From NCBI GenBank assembly GCA_015256945.1, contig JABZLB010000026.1, forward strand, positions 1-43,906: DNA of 43,906 nucleotides, written 5' to 3'. Of the stretch, positions 32,909-40,978 are shown in pieces. Source of the DNA: Prevotellaceae bacterium. GTDB taxonomy: Bacteria > Bacteroidota > Bacteroidia > Bacteroidales > Bacteroidaceae. Position numbers and translations under genes: made by a program. Under the pieces are notes generated by a model. It was not told the origin of the DNA and searched no databases. It saw nothing but the letters and a program-made list of their open reading frames with translations. Each line of letters starts with the position of its first letter. Position 1 is the stretch's first letter.

Positions 32909-34393
32909 ATGAAAAAACTATTGTTGCTTGTTTCCGCCCTTCTTCTTTCGTTGCCGCAGATGGCGCAGGTCGTACGTCCGCGACTTGTAGTGGGGCTTGT
33001 TGTCGACCAAATGAGGTGGGACTACCTCTATTATTATTATAACCAGTTCCAAAACGACGGTCTTCGCCGCTTCATTGACAAGGGATTCAGCTTCGAAAAC
33101 ACGCTTATCAACTATGTTCCGGCCGTTACAGCCGTTGGCCACAGCTCTATTTATACGGGCAGCGTGCCTGCCTTTACGGGCATTGTAAGCAACAGTTTCC
33201 GCATCAATGACAAGAAAACCTACTGCTGTGCCGACACGACGGTACAGAGTGTAGGCTCGAACAGCCGCGAAGGACAGATGTCGCCCCGCAACCTTCTGGC
33301 CACAGGCCTGGGCGATATGCTGAAGATTGCCACCGACTATAAGGCGAAAGTTATCGGCGTTGCCCTCAAGGACCGTGCTGCAATACTGCCTGCAGGCTTT
33401 GGCGCTGACGCGGCATACTGGTGGGATAAGTCGGCAGGCCACTTTGTTTCGTCTACATATTATATGAAACAACTGCCCGAATGGGTGAATCGTGAAAACA
33501 AAATCATCGCCACAAAACCGGGTACTGAGGTAAAGACATCGGTTATGGGTGTTACCAAAACCTTCCAGATGGCCGAAGCTGCCCTGGAGAACGAGCAGAT
33601 GGGACAGGACGATATTACCGACCTTCTGGCCATCAGCGTATCGTCAACAGATGCGCTTGGCCATACCTTTGGCACACGAGGACAGGAAAATTACGATGCC
33701 TACATGGAGCTTGACCGTCAGGTAGCCGGCTTCTTCAAAGTGCTCGACGCGAAGGTAGGACGCGGTAATTATCTTGTATTTCTTTCGGCCGACCACGGCG
33801 CTTCGCACAATCATAACCTGCTTTCGCAGCATAATATAGCATCAGGCGGACTTGAAATGTGGAACTATCTAAAGCCCGTTGAAAAGACATTAGAGCAGGA
33901 ACTGGGGTTCGCTCCCGTTATCTCTGAAGAGTATGACGGCAAAATATACCTCAACCACGAGGGTATAGCACGCAGCGGAAAAACGGTAAGGGAGGTTCGC
34001 GAGGCCGTATGCCGCAAGCTCGAAGAGAACGAAAACATTCTCATGGCTGTTGACTACGACCAGGTTTTAACCAGCAGTGTTCCCCAACCGCTTCGTGATA
34101 TGATTGTAAATGGCTACAACAAGAAGCGCAGCGGCGACATATTCTTCGTGCCTCGTGCAGGCTGGGAGAATGTCCCTGCGGGCAAAGACTACAAAGGTAC
34201 CACCCACGGGCAGTGGAATCCGTATGATACACACATCCCCTTTGCACTGTACGGATGGGGCGTTGGCCACGGCAGGTCGACCGAAACAGTGCATATTACC
34301 GACATTGCACCAACCATCTGTTCGATGCTCCGTATACAAATGCCGAACAGCTGCGTGGGCCAGTCGCGCGAAGGACTGATTAGCCGACCATAA
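32909..34393 (+). CDS. pafA: PafA-type alkaline phosphatase
   Basis: 494 residues with signal peptide MKKLLLLVSALLLSLPQMAQ, so periplasmic. Active-site features of the PafA branch of the alkaline phosphatase superfamily are present. These are Asp33 in VVDQMRWDY, the Thr nucleophile T74 in PAVTAVGHSSIYTG, Asn95 in IVSNSF, and the phosphate-contacting Lys154/Arg156 in ALKDRAA. The remaining zinc ligands lie in STDALGHTFG, SADHGASHN and DTHIPFALYGWG. The Thr nucleophile plus Lys/Arg pair separates PafA monoesterases from phosphodiesterases of the same superfamily. In Bacteroidota PafA is a phosphate-irrepressible phosphomonoesterase that releases phosphate from organic sources. It is a monocistronic gene, with a terminator about 100 bp downstream. 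Confidence 0.93.
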   Translation: MKKLLLLVSALLLSLPQMAQVVRPRLVVGLVVDQMRWDYLYYYYNQFQNDGLRRFIDKGFSFENTLINYVPAVTAVGHSSIYTGSVPAFTGIVSNSFRINDKKTYCCADTTVQSVGSNSREGQMSPRNLLATGLGDMLKIATDYKAKVIGVALKDRAAILPAGFGADAAYWWDKSAGHFVSSTYYMKQLPEWVNRENKIIATKPGTEVKTSVMGVTKTFQMAEAALENEQMGQDDITDLLAISVSSTDALGHTFGTRGQENYDAYMELDRQVAGFFKVLDAKVGRGNYLVFLSADHGASHNHNLLSQHNIASGGLEMWNYLKPVEKTLEQELGFAPVISEEYDGKIYLNHEGIARSGKTVREVREAVCRKLEENENILMAVDYDQVLTSSVPQPLRDMIVNGYNKKRSGDIFFVPRAGWENVPAGKDYKGTTHGQWNPYDTHIPFALYGWGVGHGRSTETVHITDIAPTICSMLRIQMPNSCVGQSREGLISRP

Positions 34394-34492
34394 CAAAACT
34401 TTCAAATCAGTATCGGTCTTCATTGGCTTGCGCACAGCCTGCGTAAACGAAAATAGGCAGATAGCATGATTATTTATTGGACATTAGCCTAT

Positions 34493-34530
34493 AAGGCAGC
34501 CTGCTTTACAACGGCAGGCTGCCTTTTTTG
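34493..34530 (+). terminator. Rho-independent terminator of pafA
   Basis: A 12-bp stem AAGGCAGCCTGC (34493-34504) pairs perfectly with 34514-34525, with a nine-base loop, and runs directly into TTTTTT on the plus strand. Confidence 0.93.
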
Positions 34531-34553
34531 TTTCCATTTCATTGTAGTATTAC

Positions 34554-34661
34554 GAAATAAAGGTCATCGTTCGACGGCCGTCAGCAGCGCTGCTGGCGGC
34601 CGTCATACGCATTGTTCGGCGGTCGTCGTACGCGTTGCTGACGGCCGCCGAACAATGACCT
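34554..34661. repeat. GC-rich palindromic intergenic repeat, copy B
   Basis: The element proper is 101 bp (34561-34661) and is bounded by AGGTCAT (34561-34567) and its exact inverse ATGACCT (34655-34661). Inside are nested near-palindromes: GACGGCCGTCAGCAGC (34573-34588) pairs with 34589-34604 with one mismatch, and GTTCGGCGGTCGTC pairs with GACGGCCGCCGAAC, also with one mismatch. The leading GAAATAAAGGTCAT is identical to copy A at 10323-10336. It has no coding capacity I can support. The rest of the pafA-hipB gap (34394-34857) holds the pafA terminator and the hipB promoter. Confidence 0.8.
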
Positions 34662-34826
34662 CTACACCACTAAGCATGAAGAAGAAGCCCTGCAACCCAT
34701 TACCTGATAAGGATAAAGGTGGCAGCAAAAGCCCTATAAGGGTATAAAACTATATCAGATTGAATATAATTTATTGCCGTAACAAATATTTTATATGCGT
34801 AATGATATAAAATGGGTATTATTTCC

Positions 34827-34850
34827 TATATTTGCATTCGAAGCAATATA
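34827..34850 (+). promoter_or_regulatory. hipB promoter with overlapping candidate operator
   Basis: TATATTTG (34827-34834) matches the TAnnTTTG -7 element and lies 23 bp before the hipB ATG. The arms TATATTTGC (34827-34835) and GCAATATA (34843-34850) form an inverted repeat with one bulged T, overlapping the promoter. This is where an autorepressing HipB-like protein would be expected to bind. Confidence 0.5.
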
Positions 34851-34857
34851 ATAAGGT

Positions 34858-35061
34858 ATGGAGAAAACAAAGTTATCGGGAATAGTAAAGAGTTTGCGAA
34901 AGAAAAACGGACTGACGCAAGAGGATCTTGCCCTGAAATCGGGGGTAGGCTTATGCTTTGTCCGAAACTTAGAACAAGGCAAGCCCACCCTGCGCATGGA
35001 TAAAGTGAACCAGTTGCTCGATTTATTCAACTACGAACTGACGGCAACGAAGAAACTATGA
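34858..35061 (+). CDS. hipB: HipB-like XRE-family antitoxin/repressor
   Basis: 67 residues, almost entirely a helix-turn-helix domain: LSGIVKSLRKKNGLTQEDLA followed by LKSGVGLCFVRNLEQGKPTL, with the conserved Q-EDLA and E.GK.TL of the XRE family. It ends shortly after the domain (ELTATKKL). It is the first of three overlapping genes; its stop overlaps the hipS start by 4 bp (ATGA). In HipA-type systems HipB represses its own operon and binds the kinase. The inverted repeat over the promoter is a plausible binding site. Confidence 0.88.
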   Translation: MEKTKLSGIVKSLRKKNGLTQEDLALKSGVGLCFVRNLEQGKPTLRMDKVNQLLDLFNYELTATKKL

Positions 35062-35399
35062 GACAGGCAAAAATATACAGAAAAGGCATCTTTGCGGGGG
35101 TACTCACTGAAGACGGGGGTGAATACCGTTTTTGTTACGATGCCGATTATCTTAAACGGGATGATGCCAAACCCGTAAGCCTTACTCTTCCGCTTCAGGA
35201 AGAGGCTTATGTAAGCCCTGTTCTGTTTCCGTTTTTCGACGGTTTGATACCCGAAGGATGGTTGCTTGATGTTGCCTTGAGAAACACCGACATCAGTATT
35301 CTCGACCGTATGTCACTTCTGTTGCTATGTTGTAACGACTGTATAGGAGCAATAAGTATAGTAACGTCAACCGAAAAGGAGGAAAAACATCATGTGTAA
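35058..35399 (+). CDS. hipS: HipS-like protein (separate HipA N-terminal domain)
   Basis: 113 residues matching the N-terminal subdomain of HipA kinases: KIYRKGIFAGVLTEDGGEYR, PVSLTLPLQEEAYVSPVLF and FFDGLIPEGWLLDVALR, the last being the FF.gLlPEG motif. In full-length HipA this is fused to the kinase; here it is its own gene. Gene order hipB-hipS-hipT matches the tripartite HipBST systems, in which the small HipS protein, not HipB, is the main antitoxin for the HipT kinase. That role is inferred by analogy. It overlaps hipB by 4 bp and hipT by 8 bp, which points to coupled translation and controlled stoichiometry. Confidence 0.85.
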   Translation: MRQAKIYRKGIFAGVLTEDGGEYRFCYDADYLKRDDAKPVSLTLPLQEEAYVSPVLFPFFDGLIPEGWLLDVALRNTDISILDRMSLLLLCCNDCIGAISIVTSTEKEEKHHV

Positions 35400-36324
35400 G
35401 TGTTTGTATTGCTACAAGCCTTTAGAAGAGGGACAGAAAGATTTTCATCCGCACTGTGCAAAAAAAATGTTTGGAATAGCAAAGGCCCCACTACTCGAAT
35501 ACAAGTACGAGGAACTTGATAAGCTCGCCGAGCAGGTTATCAGAAGCCAGACTTCTTTGACGGGTGTGCAACCCAAGTTGTCGCTTAACCTCAGTAAGCA
35601 CGATGGATCCAACAGGCTTACCATCGTCGGCCTGTGGGGAAACTATATCTTTAAGCCCCAAACCGCCAACTATTTACAGCTTCCTGAAAACGAAGATCTG
35701 ACGATGCACCTTGCCGAAGCCGTAAAAATAAACGTAGTTCCACACTGTTTAATCAGACTGGCTGACGGCTCTTTGGGCTATATTACCAAAAGAATTGACA
35801 GAACAAAAAAGGGTGAGAAAATTGACATGGAGGACATGTGCCAGCTCACTTTGCACCCAACCGAATATAAATATAAGGGTTCGTACGAGCAGATAGCAAA
35901 GGTTATCATGAAATATAGCGACATGCCCCGGCTCGATTTAGCCAATTATATGCAGCTCCTGCTTTTTTGTTTTATAACGGGCAACAACGATATGCACCTG
36001 AAAAACTTTTCGCTTTACCGTCCTTTTGAAGGCTATCAGTTAGCCCCTGCCTACGATCTCGTAAATACATCCATTGCCAATCCTGACGACACAGAGGAAC
36101 TGGCATTACCACTTTCAGGCCGAAAAACGAAACTTCATCTGACTAATTTTCTGCAGGCAGCGGCAACAATGGGAATAGAGGAGAACGTTGTCAGGCATCT
36201 GACAGACAATATGAGTAAAGCGTTGCCAAAGTGGATGCAACTGATTAACGACTCGTTTCTTGATGAAACAATGAAAGAAAAATACAGGCAAACTATCGAA
36301 ACACGATTAGCTCGCCTGCAATAA
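35392..36324 (+). CDS. hipT: HipT-like serine/threonine kinase toxin (HipA C-terminal kinase)
   Basis: 310 residues. A Cys/His cluster opens the protein: Cys2, Cys4, Cys7, His19, His21 and Cys22, which could bind zinc. The HipA kinase follows, with loop SQTSLTGVQPK (52-62), lysine-bearing YIFKP (K88), catalytic GNNDMHLKNFS (D200, N205) and metal-binding APAYDLVNT (D222). All kinase residues are intact. HipA phosphorylates glutamyl-tRNA synthetase and HipT tryptophanyl-tRNA synthetase in enterobacteria; the target here is unknown. The Ser/Thr residues in the loop could be autophosphorylation sites, as in HipA and HipT. It starts within hipS (8-bp overlap) and has no clear terminator before the convergent phosphatase gene. 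Confidence 0.87.
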   Translation: MCKCLYCYKPLEEGQKDFHPHCAKKMFGIAKAPLLEYKYEELDKLAEQVIRSQTSLTGVQPKLSLNLSKHDGSNRLTIVGLWGNYIFKPQTANYLQLPENEDLTMHLAEAVKINVVPHCLIRLADGSLGYITKRIDRTKKGEKIDMEDMCQLTLHPTEYKYKGSYEQIAKVIMKYSDMPRLDLANYMQLLLFCFITGNNDMHLKNFSLYRPFEGYQLAPAYDLVNTSIANPDDTEELALPLSGRKTKLHLTNFLQAAATMGIEENVVRHLTDNMSKALPKWMQLINDSFLDETMKEKYRQTIETRLARLQ

Positions 36325-36410
36325 TCAATTTTGAAATAACCCATATGGTTTTACGATAGCTTGCAAATCAGGATGCAACAACGCTTCCAGCCTTGCAGGC
36401 TATCACTTTT

Positions 36411-37721
36411 CTACTGTACAGCCGGTGCCGTAGCCATGCGCTGTTGCAGGTAGGCACGCACGTCCTTCCAATGGTAATAGGGAGCACAATTGGTTTTAAC
36501 GGGGAGGGTTGCCTCGTCTTCATTGAGCAGCACTTTGACAAGAATGTCGGCGTTCTGCATTTGTTTGCGCGTAGCAAGACGCTTGTCTTTATAGAAAACA
36601 AACTGTACATTGCAGGCCATCGGGAATATTTTGTATCCGTACCAACCCTTATATGCCAGGTCGTCCAAGTTGTCAACGGGATTGCCAAAGCCGTTAAGGT
36701 TGAGCAAACAAACCAATGGCATGACGTCGCTTTCGTGCGCATAGCGCAGCGTTGCGCCCGGATGGGGCAGACGGATACAGGTATCGGCCGTTTCAATAAT
36801 GTTCTTTACGAGGTTCATCTGTGTATACATTCCTGCACCTTTATTCAGTTTGTTGGGGCCGCCATAAACGTACCAGCCGGCATTATCCATCTGCCAGAAG
36901 TTATAAATTTCGTCATCAGAGAAGATGTTCCAGAGAGAATACTTGTTCCTTAAATCAGTACTCTGCAGGTTTTTGGCCTGTTTAAACAGTTCGCTTACGA
37001 ACCTGCCACGGTCAATCGACTTCACAAACTCACTGTCGTTAAAGAGTACCGACATGAGATGATCGGAGTTACTATGGCGCGCATTAAACGCTTTAAGGCT
37101 GTCTTTTGACAGTTTGTCGTGGCGGAGTTTGTCGTAGGCGTTGTGCTCATCATTCATATAATACATGTCATGACGGCTTGCATCGTGACGAATGTCGAGC
37201 TTAGGGTTGTAAACCAACAGCTGCTGGAGCGCATTTTCCATAGATAATATGCAGCGGATTACGACGGTAGATTTGGCATCAATGTGCGTATTGCCGTTGA
37301 AAACCTGCGGGAAACGCTCGTACATGCGACGCGCAATGTCACGATGTTGCTGTGCGCCGAGAAGCGTTAATTCGCCTTCACGGCTCAGCCCCATGTCGCG
37401 AAGCTGCTTGATAATAAACAGCACCTCTTTGCCTCGTGGCGTTAATTTGCCCAGCGAATCGGCCTTCAGGAGCGTAAAATAAGGAATATTGTACGAGTCT
37501 TTACCTATGGTATAGCGCGACCCATGGCGGCCATAGTGGCTGATATAGAACGGTTCGTAACCGGCTGGAGCAGGCGAAAGTTTCTTCTGCGGGCCGGGAT
37601 AAGCCAGATAATTACTGGCTGCAAGGTTAACGTTTGCCTTGATGTCGCTGCGCGCTTGCTGTGCATTTACAGAGAGTGTAAACCATAAAAGACACGCAAG
37701 CACGATTGCAGATTTTTTCAT
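36411..37721 (-). CDS. Histidine-type phosphatase (histidine acid phosphatase/MINPP-like), exported
   Basis: 436 residues with signal peptide MKKSAIVLACLLWFTLSVNA, so periplasmic or secreted. The catalytic motif YGRHGSRY (R65, H66, R69) is the RHGxR of clade-2 histidine phosphatases. The distal motif is RYAHESDVMPL (about 322-333): His followed by Glu where classical acid phosphatases and phytases have HD, closer to the His/Glu arrangement of MINPP-type inositol polyphosphate phosphatases. Substrates may be sugar phosphates or inositol phosphates; the sequence does not decide. It is convergent with the hip operon and divergent from the CE2 esterase gene. Confidence 0.85.
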   Translation of the reverse strand: MKKSAIVLACLLWFTLSVNAQQARSDIKANVNLAASNYLAYPGPQKKLSPAPAGYEPFYISHYGRHGSRYTIGKDSYNIPYFTLLKADSLGKLTPRGKEVLFIIKQLRDMGLSREGELTLLGAQQHRDIARRMYERFPQVFNGNTHIDAKSTVVIRCILSMENALQQLLVYNPKLDIRHDASRHDMYYMNDEHNAYDKLRHDKLSKDSLKAFNARHSNSDHLMSVLFNDSEFVKSIDRGRFVSELFKQAKNLQSTDLRNKYSLWNIFSDDEIYNFWQMDNAGWYVYGGPNKLNKGAGMYTQMNLVKNIIETADTCIRLPHPGATLRYAHESDVMPLVCLLNLNGFGNPVDNLDDLAYKGWYGYKIFPMACNVQFVFYKDKRLATRKQMQNADILVKVLLNEDEATLPVKTNCAPYYHWKDVRAYLQQRMATAPAVQ

Positions 37722-38033
37722 AAACAGTTTGTTTTTATTGAGTTAAGGTGAAAATATTTATCGCCATAAAGCATGAACGGCTGCCCGTAACACCATTGTC
37801 ATAAAGCGTTTCCGGCCCAAAACCGCATACATGTACAAAGATACGCAAATAAATTATACTATATACGCCTTGCCATGGCTTTTTACAGTAAAATACCTTC
37901 AACACGTCATATATATGACCGACAAGGCAGGTATTTAACGAAAATTATTCAACTTTTGCGCAAACACCTCATAAAGGTTTAGTAACTTTGCCGTTAAGTA
38001 AGAACCAATTATACTATAAACAAAATCAAAAAC
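37722..38033. promoter_or_regulatory. Divergent promoter region between the histidine phosphatase and CE2 esterase genes
   Basis: This 312-bp gap holds two TAnnTTTG elements pointing outward: TATCTTTG on the minus strand (37836-37843), 115 bp before the phosphatase ATG at 37721, and TAACTTTG on the plus strand (37983-37990), 44 bp before the esterase ATG at 38034. A TTTTG at 37954-37958 lies 24 bp upstream of the latter, slightly farther than the usual -33 spacing. No gene or RNA is evident in the remaining sequence. Confidence 0.45.
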
Positions 38034-39104
38034 ATGAAAAAATTCATCGCCTTAACACTATTGACCTGTGCGGTTACCCTGTCAGCCTGGGCCGACCGTA
38101 CCGTAAAAGCAAACGATCAGGCCATCAGTTACACAGGCCGTGTGCTGAAAACCAATAACGGTGACGTGCGTTACGACTGGGTTGGGACCTATTTTCAAAC
38201 CGACTTTACGGGAGGCAAGATTGCCATTAACGTATCAGAGAGTGGCGAAAGCTACCATAACGTGTACATCGACGGCAAGCTGAAGGCAAAGATTTTAATA
38301 AAGGGAAAGGAACCTCATGAGGTTATTCTGGCCGACAAACTGTCGAAAGGCACACACCGTCTTTGCCTGCAGAAATGTACTGAAGGCGAATATGGCTGCA
38401 CCACTATACACTCGGTAACCGTAGCTTCAAACGGAACGCTGAAGCCTGTACCTGCACGCAAGCGCCTGATTGAGTTCATAGGCGACTCGTATTCGTGCGG
38501 ATACGGCATAGACGGAGCCAACGAAAACGAACACTTTAAGCTTAGCACAGAAGATGTAAGCAAGGCATACGACTTTACGATAGCACGTTATTTTGATGCC
38601 GACTGCGTGGTAATTGCCCACTCGGGCATGGGTATGTGCCGTAACTACCTGGGTAAGAAAATTCCAACAATGCCCACACGCTATGCACATATTTTTGACG
38701 ATGCCGACAGCGTAGCCTACAACTTCAACGACTATACACCCGACCTGGTTGCCATTAACCTCGGAACGAACGACTTTTCCATACAGGTTTCACCTGTTGA
38801 TTACGTGGATACGTATGTGAAAATGGTAAATACGGTTCGCTCACATTATCCTGACGCCAAGATTCTTTGCATATATCCCCACTCTGCCAGCATCTTTCTT
38901 CGTGCTGCCTTATCAGAAGTAGGACAGAAGCTTTACGGCATGAAAGATGTGTATATGGCCCAGCCAATGGGCGACATTGTGAAAGTAGGGCTTGACATGG
39001 GCTCTGACTGGCATCCCAATGTAAGCGGCCATCAGAAGATAGCCATGACGCTAATACCGCAGGTATCGGCCATCATGGGATGGAAGGTCGGCAACAATTT
39101 GTAA
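38034..39104 (+). CDS. CE2-type SGNH carbohydrate esterase
   Basis: 356 residues with signal peptide MKKFIALTLLTCAVTLSAWA. An N-terminal jelly-roll-like domain (about 22-135) precedes an SGNH hydrolase domain with the nucleophile in IGDSYSCGYG (S152), the oxyanion block NLGTND (243-247), and the distal pair SDWHPN (D325, H327). The jelly-roll plus SGNH arrangement and the GDSYSCGYG signature fit carbohydrate esterase family 2, which removes acetyl groups from xylan or glucomannan and sometimes transfers acyl groups. It is probably periplasmic. No xylanase or mannanase gene is near. The calcineurin-like gene follows after 49 bp and may be co-transcribed. Confidence 0.88.
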   Translation: MKKFIALTLLTCAVTLSAWADRTVKANDQAISYTGRVLKTNNGDVRYDWVGTYFQTDFTGGKIAINVSESGESYHNVYIDGKLKAKILIKGKEPHEVILADKLSKGTHRLCLQKCTEGEYGCTTIHSVTVASNGTLKPVPARKRLIEFIGDSYSCGYGIDGANENEHFKLSTEDVSKAYDFTIARYFDADCVVIAHSGMGMCRNYLGKKIPTMPTRYAHIFDDADSVAYNFNDYTPDLVAINLGTNDFSIQVSPVDYVDTYVKMVNTVRSHYPDAKILCIYPHSASIFLRAALSEVGQKLYGMKDVYMAQPMGDIVKVGLDMGSDWHPNVSGHQKIAMTLIPQVSAIMGWKVGNNL

Positions 39105-39153
39105 ACCATTACTCCGTAAAACAGATTGGGAACGGAGCGAAAGATATTCTTTC

Positions 39154-40947
39154 ATGTTTGTACACAAATCTGAAAAACTTTTGATTACTGCCGCAATCGT
39201 TTGCTTTATAGCAGGGATTGCGGTAGTTTGGGCTTGTGAAACAAGGCCCAATGCGGTTACCTTACCGTCACCCATTGCACGAGATGCCAGCACTGGCTTA
39301 TCGCAAGTAAAGAAGTACGAACCCGGGAAAAAGGGGGAAAAGCAAAAACCACACAAGGAAGAAACCGAATTTATACAGGGCCGACTGACCGACGAAAAGG
39401 GTGAACCCATGGAAGGTGTGGTTGTAAGCGATGGTTTTTCGTGTGTAAAAACAAACCGTAACGGGCAATATAAGCTTGCACATGAGAAGGCGGCACACTT
39501 TGTTTATTATTCTGTTCCCGACTACTGTGAGGTGACAACCCATTCCGAGACCGACAAAACAGCACTGTTCTATCAGTCTGTTGTAAGCAGAAGAAAAACG
39601 TACGACTTTATACTGCACCGCCTTCCCGAAGGAAAAGAAAAGAGCTATCGGCTCATTGTTTTTGGAGACCCGCAGGTGACAAACGCCATAAACCCGTTTT
39701 ATACAGGGCCTGATGACAACCCCGTAAGGAAGACCGACCTGGAGCGTTTCGTGGGTGAAACAATGGCCGATGTAAAGGAAACCATCAGCAAATTGCCTGA
39801 AAATATGCCCGTTTACGCCATAAGCATGGGCGACGACGTGCAATATTATGGTGGATATAACGAACGATTGGAAGGGGATATACGCAGGGCACTCGGCTCG
39901 TCAAGAGCGCGTGTATTCTCAGTTATCGGCAATCATGACCAGGATAACAACCCCTTGTACAAAAGAAAATGGGAGGATAGCTTCGGCCCTACCGACTATA
40001 GTTTTGACCGTGGCGATGTACATTATATTTGTTTTAACGATGTTCATTTCTTTCATGGCCTGAGCTACTATCAGCCCGGCGAGCTTTTGGAGACACAATT
40101 AAAATGGCTTAAGCAGGACCTTGCTCTGGCCGACAAAAGGAAAAAGCTTATTGTTTGCTACCATATACCATTAACCTTTGGTACACGTCCGTCGAAAAAG
40201 GCAGCTCCTTTAGACATCGAAGGGCAAAGAGGACATTACACTTCGTCGATGCTCAGCACCATTCTGAAAGAGGCAAAGGCCTTTAAAGGCGGATATGAGC
40301 TGTTTTGCGGTCATACCCATTTCGCCATAAACCATGAAATAAACTTTCACAAACAGCATGTGTTTGAGCACTGCCACGCCGCAGCCTGCGGCAATATATG
40401 GCAATCGAATATCAATATTTGCGGAACCCCCAACGGGTATTATGTATACAATATTGACAACACGCAGATAACAAACGCATATTATAAAGGTACCTTCTGG
40501 CCGGCCGAACGGCAGATGTCGCTCTTTAAAGCCGGCACCGACTTTAACGGAGAAAGGTATGATACCGACTGGAACTTGCCTCGTAACCACAGGGTGATTA
40601 TAGCAAATGTGTTTAATGCCGATTCGAGATGGAAGGTTAAGGCGATTGAAGATGGACACGAACATGAGATGATAAGGATAAACAGTAAGGGACAAGACGC
40701 TTTTGCAACGGGGTATCACCTGAAATACTGCAAATCGGTTTCGCCCTATTTTGTAAGCAAGCGCAACGCTTACCTTATCATGAACCACCTTTATTATTAT
40801 ATAACGGAAACGGAAGACAAGGAGGTTACCGTAAAGGCAACCGACGCATACGGCAATACCTACACCGAGTCGAGCCGGAACGTAGTAACCGAACCTTTCT
40901 TTAACTATGCCCATTATTACAAGGATGTGACACCGCCCGCGAAATAA
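39154..40947 (+). CDS. Calcineurin-like phosphoesterase with N- and C-terminal accessory domains, predicted lipoprotein
   Basis: 597 residues. A hydrophobic N terminus ends VVWAC (Cys28), a possible lipobox. Residues 74-155 form a carboxypeptidase-regulatory-like (MetallophosN) domain starting IQGRLTDEKGEPMEGVVVSD. The metallophosphoesterase core has FGDPQ (D172, Q174), MGDDVQY (D227), IGNHDQD (N260, H261), VCYHIPL and CGHTHFAIN, the full binuclear metal set. The last ~150 residues, with FNADSRWKVKAIEDG, match the MetallophosC-type extension. The substrate is unknown; family members are often annotated as phosphodiesterases of the envelope. It lies between the CE2 esterase gene and serB, all on the plus strand with short gaps. 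Confidence 0.88.
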   Translation: MFVHKSEKLLITAAIVCFIAGIAVVWACETRPNAVTLPSPIARDASTGLSQVKKYEPGKKGEKQKPHKEETEFIQGRLTDEKGEPMEGVVVSDGFSCVKTNRNGQYKLAHEKAAHFVYYSVPDYCEVTTHSETDKTALFYQSVVSRRKTYDFILHRLPEGKEKSYRLIVFGDPQVTNAINPFYTGPDDNPVRKTDLERFVGETMADVKETISKLPENMPVYAISMGDDVQYYGGYNERLEGDIRRALGSSRARVFSVIGNHDQDNNPLYKRKWEDSFGPTDYSFDRGDVHYICFNDVHFFHGLSYYQPGELLETQLKWLKQDLALADKRKKLIVCYHIPLTFGTRPSKKAAPLDIEGQRGHYTSSMLSTILKEAKAFKGGYELFCGHTHFAINHEINFHKQHVFEHCHAAACGNIWQSNINICGTPNGYYVYNIDNTQITNAYYKGTFWPAERQMSLFKAGTDFNGERYDTDWNLPRNHRVIIANVFNADSRWKVKAIEDGHEHEMIRINSKGQDAFATGYHLKYCKSVSPYFVSKRNAYLIMNHLYYYITETEDKEVTVKATDAYGNTYTESSRNVVTEPFFNYAHYYKDVTPPAK

Positions 40948-40978
40948 GGCTGTAACATTAAAAACGAAAACTTACCCA

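Noticed and set aside
32918..33472. 184-codon minus-strand ORF opposite pafA
   Set aside because: Entirely antisense to a clear alkaline phosphatase with intact active site; typical shadow frame.
35392..36324. Frameshift artefact splitting a single hipA gene
   Set aside because: The kinase gene has its own start and an N-terminal Cys/His extension, and the order matches known HipBST systems; both frames are complete.
36389..36401. Terminator between hipT and the histidine phosphatase gene
   Set aside because: AGCC/GGCT is only a four-base stem and lacks a T-run in either direction.
40210..40914. 234-codon minus-strand ORF opposite the calcineurin-like gene
   Set aside because: Long, but antisense to an intact metallophosphoesterase domain; composition explained by the opposite codon pattern.
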